Assembly (NCBI RefSeq): GCF_029227915.1
Contig: NC_079888.1
Coordinates: 1,178,001-1,242,000, forward strand
Direction: 5' to 3'
Length of the DNA: 64,000 nt
Source of the DNA: Hydractinia symbiolongicarpus
Taxonomy: Eukaryota; Cnidaria; Hydrozoa; Anthoathecata; Hydractiniidae
Position numbers and translations under genes: made by a program. Shown in pieces: positions 23,453-30,400 of the stretch. Under the pieces are notes generated by a model that was not told the origin of the DNA, did no database searches, and saw nothing but the letters and a program-made list of their open reading frames with translations. The number at the start of each line of letters is the position of its first letter. Positions within the stretch are counted from its first letter, which is position 1.

Positions 23453-23923
23453 ATGTTTAAAACAGATATATCCAATTCCCAACTCGAGGAGCTGCTTAAA
23501 TTACGAGATAAGTTCTATGACAGGATAGACAAATACGGCGGATCTCTGATCATATTGGCGCTTATGGAGGGTATATCCGAAACCGTGGCCGTTACCAGCT
23601 CGATAGCGACCGCAGCGACCATTATTAGAAATTCGCTAGGGCTCGGTGGGTCACCCACCCGTGGAAATTACATTCGGAATTCGGGTATGTGTCTATTAAG
23701 CTCTGCTTCATGTGCGGTTACCACCGAATATGTTAAGATATATCGGGAGAAACTTAACAAAGTCAGAGCCTCATATCGCGTTGTACAAAATGCCATCGAT
23801 GTGTTCGATAAAACGCTACCAAACAGCCTGTACATCTGTAGAGCCGATTTTGAAAGTTTGTGTGATACATATCACAGAACTCTCGAGGATCTGGATAAAC
23901 TAGATATAGGTTATTTAGAGTAA
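23453..23923 (+). CDS. Two-helix membrane protein, paralogue of the next gene
   Basis: An intact 156-residue protein. The N-terminal NSQLEELLKLRDKF is repeated in the next gene (NSQLEELIKLKNKF). A small-residue-rich hydrophobic segment (about 39-62, SETVAVTSSIATAATII) is followed by a Gly-rich turn and a second hydrophobic segment (MCLLSSASCAV). It ends with a helical region REKLNKVRASYRVVQNAI and an acidic end. The same architecture (helix, hairpin of two Ala/Gly-rich membrane segments, helix) is found in the neighbour, so they arose by duplication. Related proteins occur in animal Polintons. The pattern recalls membrane-active or pore-forming proteins, but this is inference. This copy lacks the longer N-terminal extension of its neighbour and has drifted more. 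Confidence 0.72.
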   Translation: MFKTDISNSQLEELLKLRDKFYDRIDKYGGSLIILALMEGISETVAVTSSIATAATIIRNSLGLGGSPTRGNYIRNSGMCLLSSASCAVTTEYVKIYREKLNKVRASYRVVQNAIDVFDKTLPNSLYICRADFESLCDTYHRTLEDLDKLDIGYLE

Positions 23924-23946
23924 AGTTTTTTTCTTTGTAGTAACCA

Positions 23947-24540
23947 ATGGCAGAGATTTATCCGAAGCTACCCACCGCTCCTGAGTATTCGAGTGAGCGG
24001 TACAAGTTTAACACAAATACCGTGAACTCTCAACTTGAGGAGTTGATAAAATTAAAAAACAAATTCAACACAAAGTATGAGAAATACAACAAGGTAATAC
24101 ACCGATTAGTGCTTTTAAACGCTGGCGCGGGCACCCTAACCATTGCCTCTGGTATTGGTTCAATAGTAACGGGTGCTTCCCTTATTGGAATCCCCGTTTC
24201 TCTCGGATTGGGTGGTGTGGCCCTATCTGGCTCTATTTCCACCGGCATTATCGCGGCCTTGATAAAAAAATATCAGAGCAAACTTGACAAAGTCATGAAA
24301 TTATATGATGTTGCAACATCTGCCATCGCTGTGTTTGAAAACTCATTCTCACGGGCGCTGAATAATGATGAAATTAGTCACATTGAATTTCAAACCCTGT
24401 GTGGTATATACTACGAAGCTCTGGACAAGATGACGAAAACCGACAGAAAGATGGAGAGCGAAACGCGCAACCAGTTTGAAAAAAGTCTAATGGCCGAGGT
24501 TCAAAGCCTCAGAAAGACAGTAAATCAGGAACAAAGTTAG
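23947..24540 (+). CDS. Two-helix membrane protein, longer paralogue
   Basis: An intact 197-residue protein. A proline-rich N-terminus (about 1-20) is followed by NSQLEELIKLKNKF and a helix, then a long hairpin of Ala/Gly/Ser-rich hydrophobic residues (about 55-107, with ASGIGSIVTGASLIGIPVSL and GGVALSGSISTGIIAALI), then KKYQSKLDKVMKLYDVATSA and a charged coiled-coil tail. It is only 23 bp downstream of its paralogue and probably shares its transcript. From family knowledge it matches a conserved animal Polinton protein of unknown function. The glycine-zipper-like hairpin fits membrane insertion or permeabilisation, perhaps for entry, which is unproven. Confidence 0.75.
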   Translation: MAEIYPKLPTAPEYSSERYKFNTNTVNSQLEELIKLKNKFNTKYEKYNKVIHRLVLLNAGAGTLTIASGIGSIVTGASLIGIPVSLGLGGVALSGSISTGIIAALIKKYQSKLDKVMKLYDVATSAIAVFENSFSRALNNDEISHIEFQTLCGIYYEALDKMTKTDRKMESETRNQFEKSLMAEVQSLRKTVNQEQS

Positions 24541-24739
24541 TGATGTGTGCATGTACGCCGCTCGCATATTTCGTGTGCTATTTGAAAAATTAATATTTGA
24601 AAGTAAGGCGGTTTGTGACATTATGTGGCGCGATCGTCCCGAGCCATAGCGGCCCTATCTGCCGACCGCCCTGTGCGATCCCCGGCATCATCTTTACCAG
24701 ATACAGGTAAAGATACTTTTTATGTATCGTCCCCCTTTT
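24541..24739. other. Intergenic region between convergent genes
   Basis: A 199-bp gap between the 3' ends of the membrane-protein gene and the integrase gene. Apart from the hairpin at 24690-24714 I see no gene. A frame on the plus strand across this region is antisense to the integrase and not credible. Confidence 0.6.
24690..24714 (-). terminator. 3' hairpin after integrase
   Basis: ATCTTTACC-AGATACA-GGTAAAGAT is a 9-bp perfect stem with a 7-nt loop, about 25 nt beyond the integrase stop. It is nearly the same sequence as the hairpin at 16020-16044, which also follows a minus-strand gene, so the two look homologous rather than accidental. Confidence 0.55.
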
Positions 24740-25722
24740 TCACCAACCTTGCACATAATCAGGAGGTAATTCTGTATCTTCAGGTATTAACATCAATTCC
24801 TCTTTTACAAAAGCCCGTCTGGGTCCGTCTTGAACATAGTACATTACACGGTTACCAGGTTGCGCTATTACCTCACGCAATTTATATGTGTTTTTCGACC
24901 ATATTCTATCGGTTGCCCGTCTCCGCCCATCATCATGCTCTTCACCAGGTTGTAGTAGATATCTATACAGGCCATCTTTAGGTAATTCTACTTCAGGTGG
25001 ATAATTCTCTCGTTTAGCAAGAGGCACCTCTTTCATTATAATAGCATCTTTTGGTTTCATACCAATCATCTGCGTCTTTGTATCGTTTAGCCTATCAATC
25101 AGTTTATACAGATGCTTAACCCATGTAGATGATACCTTTTCCGAATCATTCAGTTCTTGAGCATCTTGTATTTTGAATAAATTTTCGGCAAGTATCTTGT
25201 TCAACGCCTCAACAAAAGCTGTGTGCGTATGCTTATATTTTGTAGTCGCCCTTTTAATTTCAACCTTATGCTTCTCCAACAATTTTGATACATCTGCCTT
25301 GAATTCTGAACCGTTATCACATTGGAAAGTTTTCGGATAAGTTAATGGTCCTGCCTTGTAGATGTCTTCAATCATAGCGGCAACCTCTTTGGCTTTCTTA
25401 GTCCTCAAAGGTCGGGCTACTTTGTATCTGGAAGCAGCATCGATTTCCGACAAAATGTACTTATATTTATTACCATACAGTATGTCACCGGGCATGTATA
25501 ATAAATCGAATTGATGTAAATCATTAGGGGTGGTAACTTCATAATGTGGTCTTTCAACATGTTTTGGAGCGGGTAAATGTACTTGCCAAAATGATGTTTT
25601 GATAGCCACTTCTTAATCTCCTTTGGCTTGAAACCGAATCCTCTTAAATTCTGAACAGCCTTTTGTCCTTTCCATAAATTTTGAGGTTGATAGTAAGTCT
25701 CTTGAAGTTTAGAGTTTGACAT
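24740..25722 (-). pseudogene. int: Retrovirus-like integrase (DDE), frameshifted near the N-terminus
   Basis: The N-terminal segment starts at ATG 25722 (MSNSKLQETYYQP) and reads about 41 residues to WLSK. The rest continues in another frame from about 25600 to a TGA at 24740, so one frameshift lies near 25591-25600. The catalytic core has the D-D-35-E signature: Asp in HQFDLLYMPG, Asp in FQCDNGSEF, and Glu 36 positions later in AFVEALNK. KYKHTHTAFVEA is typical of Polinton integrases. The C-terminal segment contains RRRATDRIWSKNTY and an SH3-like region ending in IPEDTELPPDYV. The intact protein would have about 325 residues. The classical HHCC zinc domain is not visible. It inserts the element and makes the target duplication. 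With this lesion, in-frame translation is possible only from an internal start. Confidence 0.93.
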
Positions 25723-25816
25723 GTTTTATTTATGCACACCTTTATTTATCTCCTTTTTGTTATGATGTGGTACGATAAAAGTGCTTAAAGTTTTTTATAT
25801 TTATATTAATATTAAT
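25723..25816. promoter_or_regulatory. 94-bp divergent promoter between integrase and SAP cluster
   Basis: AT-rich gap between ATG 25722 (minus) and ATG 25817 (plus). The plus-strand side has TTTTTTATATTTATATTAAT immediately before the start codon. No hairpin is seen. Confidence 0.45.
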
Positions 25817-26086
25817 ATGTCAGACATGAATACCACACCAGATTACAAATTGATGAAACTGAGAGAGTTGCGAGAGGTTGCTAAATCCCGTGGAATTAAG
25901 TATATTGTGGGGATGAAAAAGGCTAAACTGGTTGAGGTGATTGAGAAGAATGATCTTGACCCATCCTACACCATCGATCTGGATACCAAGAAGGAATGGT
26001 ATGGATACTGTTCAAGGTGGAGGTTGAAAAACAGGGAGGCATATCTAAAAGCTCAAAAACGTTATAACGACAAGAGATCCCAGTGA
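25817..26086 (+). CDS. SAP-like small basic protein
   Basis: An intact 89-residue protein from ATG 25817 (MSDMNTTPDYK). I prefer this over a non-ATG upstream extension. Residues 12-45 (KLMKLRELREVAKSRGIKY, then MKKAKLVEVIEKND) follow the SAP/Rho-N helix-turn-helix pattern seen in the next genes: a Leu-x-x-Leu helix, a Gly-containing turn, and a second helix with K-x-x-L-V/I. The C-terminus is strongly basic (RWRLKNREAYLKAQKRYNDK). DNA binding is likely. It heads a run of four SAP-related genes and is followed 16 nt later by the first GTTACTC hairpin. Confidence 0.65.
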   Translation: MSDMNTTPDYKLMKLRELREVAKSRGIKYIVGMKKAKLVEVIEKNDLDPSYTIDLDTKKEWYGYCSRWRLKNREAYLKAQKRYNDKRSQ

Positions 26087-26102
26087 TTGGGTATTTTTTT
26101 TT

Positions 26103-26120
26103 GTTACTCAGACGAGTAAC
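26103..26120 (+). terminator. GTTACTC hairpin, copy 1
   Basis: GTTACTC-AGAC-GAGTAAC is a perfect 7-bp stem with a 4-nt loop, preceded by a T-run and starting 16 nt after the gene stop (26086). Two more copies follow the next two genes. Confidence 0.6.
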
Positions 26121-26301
26121 CAATGTGGACCCTCAAGGTGCTGGTGGGTGGGTACCCATGGTGTATCGATGTATGTGTGTTTTAGCGTGTTTTACTACAA
26201 TTTTAGCATGGTGGTTGCCCCACAAACTAGGACACTCACAACCCTTCAACACGATTTATAAAACCATCTTAAAGATTCAAAATCGTATATCGTACACAAG
26301 C
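26121..26301 (+). repeat. Intergenic module, copy 1 (hairpin-promoter cassette)
   Basis: After the hairpin the gap carries GGACCCTC and GGGTGGGTACCCATGGTG followed by TATCGATG. Near its end is the promoter motif at 26251-26275. The same order and most of the sequence recur at 26930-27072. The palindrome TGGGTACCCA is in both copies. The frame is open through this gap, but the repeated promoter-like sequence argues that it is non-coding. Confidence 0.65.
26251..26290 (+). promoter_or_regulatory. Core promoter of SAP-RING gene
   Basis: ACGATTTATAAAACCATCTTAAAG with a TATAAAA box at 26257-26263, 39 nt upstream of ATG 26302. The same CGATT-TA-rich-AAAACCATMTTAAAG block precedes the next two genes at a similar distance, so the motif is conserved across three units. 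Confidence 0.65.
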
Positions 26302-26889
26302 ATGACATCGAGAAATACAGTTCCCGAATTAAGAGCTCTCGCTAGAGAGCGTGGCCTACATGGATACTCAAGGCTCAGAAAGAGCGAGCTGATCCGTGAA
26401 TTGACAGGGTCGTATCCAAATCCACATAGCGATGAGTTTAATAATTTGGATGTGAATGTAAGGACGGAAGCATCATGGTACATTGGGGATACAGTTTCAA
26501 GATTAAGAGCTTACGCCGGACGGGAAGGTCTAGATGGATACTCAAGGCTCAGAAAGGTCGAGCTGATTGAATTATTGACATTCCACTATAGGGACAGATA
26601 TTATGGGCAACCTGCTATACCAGTACCAGCGCAGAGACCTAGACCCACCAGACCGGTACTCGCGTCGATACCTAGACCAGCACCGGTTGCGGACGACGCG
26701 GACGATGACATTGATGACGATGATAGATGTATCATTTGTCCTAAACGAAAGGACGCGACCATTGTTCATGGTAGAACAGGGCATTTTTGCTGCTGTTTAT
26801 CGTGCGCATATATATTGGAGGATAGGAAAGATAACTGTCCTATATGTCGCGCACCAATAGATCTTGTCATTAAACAATATATGTCATAA
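26302..26889 (+). CDS. SAP-SAP-RING protein with MDM2-type RING (putative E3 ubiquitin ligase)
   Basis: An intact 195-residue protein from ATG 26302; an upstream open extension is rejected because it would include the hairpin and promoter repeats. Residues 1-36 (NTVPELRALARERGLHGYS) and about 56-92 (LRAYAGREGLDGYSRLRK) are two SAP-like domains. A Pro/Arg-rich linker and an Asp-rich stretch (about 130-141) follow. The C-terminal RING has C143, C146, H156, H161, C165, C168, C179 and C182, a C2H2C4 set with VHGRTGH. The gaps from the first His onward (4, 3, 2, 10, 2) equal those of MDM2, and the protein ends exactly 13 residues after the last Cys with a Tyr third from the end, as MDM2 does. Ubiquitin ligase activity is therefore likely. 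A role against host p53 or another host protein is inference. IAP-type RINGs have Cys where this has His, so they fit less well. Confidence 0.85.
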   Translation: MTSRNTVPELRALARERGLHGYSRLRKSELIRELTGSYPNPHSDEFNNLDVNVRTEASWYIGDTVSRLRAYAGREGLDGYSRLRKVELIELLTFHYRDRYYGQPAIPVPAQRPRPTRPVLASIPRPAPVADDADDDIDDDDRCIICPKRKDATIVHGRTGHFCCCLSCAYILEDRKDNCPICRAPIDLVIKQYMS

Positions 26890-26905
26890 TCATCTGGATT
26901 GTTTT

Positions 26906-26929
26906 TTTGTTACTCACGCGAGTAACAAA
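26906..26929 (+). terminator. GTTACTC hairpin, copy 2
   Basis: TTTGTTACTC-ACGC-GAGTAACAAA is a perfect 10-bp stem with a 4-nt loop, 16 nt after the SAP-RING stop at 26889. It has the same loop length and core as copies 1 and 3. Confidence 0.62.
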
Positions 26930-27072
26930 CATGGACCCTCGAAGTGCCAATGGGTGGGTACCCATGGTGTATCGATGGTTGTATTACAAACGATGACACT
27001 CATTACACTCCAACACGGTTTACGATTTTAAAACCATCTTAAAGATTACAAAATCGTATATCATAGCCAAGC
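26930..27072 (+). repeat. Intergenic module, copy 2
   Basis: It repeats copy 1: GGACCCTC, GGGTGGGTACCCATGGTG, TATCGATGG, then the promoter block at 27021-27060. Here the TATA has become TTTTAAAA (CGATTTTAAAACCATCTTAAAG), a weaker box. The copy is about 40 bp shorter than copy 1. Confidence 0.65.
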
Positions 27073-27375
27073 ATGACATCAACATTTATTACTTCGATTT
27101 GTAACTTCCACCGAGACACGTGTGTCTTAGTAGAAAATCAGGACTTAATATGGCACATTAGCAATGAACTAACGGTTCTCAAACTGATAGCTATCGCTAT
27201 GTATCTCGGAATACTTGACGAACAGGATCTCGATCGAGATCTCGGGCGTAATGAGCTTTTCAAATTGGTGACCGATAGTATTATGTTACTAGCATGCACA
27301 CCACCATCCGAATCGAAAACTGTAGAACAACTAAAGAAACTCGTCAGGGAGCATTATCAGTACGGTTACCAATAA
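27073..27375 (+). CDS. Unknown 100-aa protein in the duplicated cassette
   Basis: An intact 100-residue protein starting at ATG 27073 in the same ATGACATC context as its neighbour's start. Residues about 33-70 (VLKLIAIAMYLGIL, then GRNELFKLVTDSI) follow the SAP helix-turn-helix spacing loosely, so it may be a diverged SAP domain. The N-terminus has two Cys and no clear membrane segment. There is no motif I can name. It uses the second copy of the hairpin-promoter module and has its own hairpin downstream, so it is likely expressed as a separate gene. Confidence 0.6.
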   Translation: MTSTFITSICNFHRDTCVLVENQDLIWHISNELTVLKLIAIAMYLGILDEQDLDRDLGRNELFKLVTDSIMLLACTPPSESKTVEQLKKLVREHYQYGYQ

Positions 27376-27415
27376 TGTGATCACATGGATCTTTGTTACT
27401 CGATCGGGTAACAAA
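27375..27415 (+). terminator. GTTACTC hairpin, copy 3, with adjacent palindrome
   Basis: TTTGTTACTC-GATC-GGGTAACAAA (27392-27415) forms a 10-bp stem with one T-G wobble and a 4-nt loop. ATGTGATCACAT (27375-27386) is a perfect 12-bp palindrome right at the stop codon. Together they end the 100-aa gene. Confidence 0.6.
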
Positions 27416-27433
27416 TTAATATTTTTTGGTTTC

Positions 27434-27480
27434 ACGATTATATAAAACCATATTAAAGGTCTACATATAGTATATCACAA
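27434..27480 (+). promoter_or_regulatory. Core promoter of the DNA polymerase gene
   Basis: ACGATTATATAAAACCATATTAAAG with TATAAAA at 27441-27447, 40 nt before ATG 27487. It is the third copy of the block seen before the two upstream genes. Confidence 0.62.
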
Positions 27481-27486
27481 CCCGAT

Positions 27487-30400
27487 ATGACTTCGATAAA
27501 TACGGTTGCTGAATTAAGAGCTCTAGCTAGAGAACGTGGTCTACATGGATACTCAATGTTCAGAAAGGCCGATCTGATAGAATTATTGACATCCACTACC
27601 GTGTCAGCACCGGTACAAGTGTCGAGACACTTAAGATCCGGTACTAGCCAACAAGACATGGATTTGTTTGAGCGGCAAGAAATGGCTAAAACTAGACCTC
27701 AGATAAAAAGTAAATTGAATGAATGGAGGGAATGGTTGATAAATCATGTACCTAAGGCCATTAAGTATAAAACAACAAAAGCTTTCAAAGCCATGAAGGA
27801 TAAGATCATGGCTTTGTATAAAGGCACTGGAGAGAAAGAGGTGGAAGAGGTGGAAGAGGAAAATCCTTATACACCAATTGAAGAGGCGTTTGACCGTTCA
27901 TACAAACGTTTCAAAATAAACTCAGATGGTAAGAAGAAGAATGTCAAGGTTTTTCTAAAACAGATTCAACCTATCATTAAGAGGCTAATGAGGGACGTGC
28001 TAGGTCAAAAGAAGTCGCTGAAGACCCAGGCGACCTTGTGGGTGAAATGGGTAAAGGAGGACACCAGCGAGGCTGGTGTCACGTGCGTACATGTCGACAA
28101 AGCGTTTAATAGTTATATGGAGATACTACATGCCAATGGTGACATTTCTGATGTTTTCAATCGAATGTGTACCAAGATAATCGAGCAGATTGAAAACCCT
28201 GCTCTACCCGCCAGTGGATTCACAATCGAAAGGATCCTGTATATACATGTGGACTTTCACAAACTAAAATTAACTAGAGGTAGTTCTTACTTACCGCTAC
28301 CCAAGAATTTCAGTGGTAAGTTCTCCGTGATCAATCCTAAAAATGAAGATGAAGAATGCTTCAAATGGACTGTTTTAGCTGCTCTCAATCATGGTAAGAT
28401 CAATAATAACCCAGTACGAATCTCAATCCTTAAGAAGTATGAAGACAAGTGCAATTGGGATGGTATAACTTTCCCTATGGCACTAAACAAGATAGATTTG
28501 TTTGAGAGAAGGAACCCTGATATCTCTGTTCATGTTTTGACAAAGGATGAGATAGAAGGTATCTACATGTGTCGCAAGTCGAAGCATCTGGATCGTAAGG
28601 AGACGGTTGTTTTGTTTTTACTGTGTGATGGGGATAAGAGACATTATATCGCTGTTAAGAACCTGAGCGGTGTCCTAAGCAAGGTCAACTCAAAGCATAA
28701 AAATAAAGAGTATTATTGCTTGAATTGTCTCTCTGGTTTTCCAAGTGAACAGAAAAGGGATGACCACTTTGAGTATTGTAAGAATAACGATGCTGTTAAT
28801 ATTCCACTCCCAAGGGAGGGTAGCACCTTAACCTTCACCCACGGTCAATACCAGCTCAAAGCCCCATTCATCATGTATGCCGATTTCGAAGCTTTTACAA
28901 AACCTGAAGAGATAGAGTGTGGATCGTCCACCGAGAAAGTTGGTAAACATATCCCCACCGGATTCTGTTGTTATAGTAAATATGCTAATGGTGAAGTTTT
29001 GGACCCTCTGAAGCTTTACCGTGGTGATGACTGTGTTCCACGATTTGTGGATCATGTGGTTTCCGAGGCGAAAAGGTTATACAACATGTTTCCACAACTT
29101 GGTATGCAAGATCTAACCGATGAAGAACTTGATAAATATGAAAATTCCACCAACTGCCACATCTGTATTAGAGAATTTGGTGATGATGACATCAAGGTTA
29201 GGGATCACTGTCATTTTACCGGCAAGTTTCGTGGATCGGCACACATGGAATGTAATCTCCGTTACAAGGTGCCTAATTATATTCCGGTTGTCTTCCATAA
29301 TCTGAGTGGATATGATGCGCATCTATTTATCAAAGAGCTTGCGAGGAAGTATGGAGAAGGTGGTATGAGTGTAATCGCTGAAAATAAAGAGAAATATATC
29401 TCTTTCTCGACTGATGTTAAGGTTGGTGAATACACCGACAAAAATGGTGAGACCAAAGACAAAAAGATAAAGCTGAGATTCATCGATTCATTTAGATTTA
29501 TGTCAAGAGGATTAGGTTCCTTGGCTGACAATCTATCCGATGATCAGTGTAAAAACCTTAGAAAATTCTTCAATGATGAGCAATTCAACATAATGAGAAG
29601 GAAGGGTGTATACCCATATGAGTATGTTGATTCATTCGATAGGTTTAATGAAACCAGGCTTCCTTTGAAAGATGACTTTTATAGCAAGTTGAACATGAAT
29701 GGTATCAGTGATGCCGATTATGCGCATGCCCATAAGGTGTGGAAGGACATGAAAGTTGAAAATATGGGCGTTTGTCATGATATCTATCTCAAGACGGATG
29801 TTCTGCTTCTGAGTGATGTGTTTGAGACATTCAGAGAGACATGTTTGAGAAACTATAAACTAGATCCCGCTCATTTTTACACGGCCCCCGGATTAGCTTG
29901 GCAGGCATGCCTGAAAAAGACAGATGTTGAGCTGGATTTGTTGTCAGATATGGATATGTTACTGTTTGTGGAGATGGGTATTAGGGGTGGTCTCTGTCAG
30001 GCCGTTCACAGACACGCGAAGGCAAATAATCCATATATGGGTGATATGTATAATACTTCAGAAGATACAACCTATCTACAGTATCTTGATGCTAACAATC
30101 TGTATGGATGGGCAATGATACAGAAGATGCCCACCAGGGGGTTTGAGTGGGATGATTCTGGTAAATTTACACCCAAACTCATTTCAAAGTTAGCTGTGGA
30201 AAACGGTGAAAAGGGGTACATGCTTGAGGTTGATGTTAGATATCCACATGATCTTCATGACGCACATAACGATCTTCCTTTCATGCCTGAGAGGAAGGTT
30301 ATCAATGGTGTTGAGAAGCTGACACCGTGTCTTTCGGACAAGAGGAACTATGTAATTCATATCCGTGCGCTTGCTCAAGCTTTGAATCACGGTCTTGTTC

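Noticed and set aside
23386-23475. Upstream in-frame ATG (23475) for the large minus-strand gene
   Set aside because: It overlaps the divergent gene's start at 23453, and the recognisable conserved N-terminus begins at 23385.
24625-24981. 118-codon plus-strand frame antisense to the integrase
   Set aside because: It is a shadow of the integrase gene, with no coding character of its own.
26083-26301. N-terminal extension of the SAP-RING protein by 73 codons
   Set aside because: It would contain the GTTACTC hairpin, the repeated GGGTACCC module and the TATA box, all of which are repeated as non-coding sequence before the next gene.
26302-26889. IAP-type (BIR-associated) RING
   Set aside because: No BIR domain is present, and the His-x4-His ligand pair replaces the Cys-x-His of IAP RINGs.
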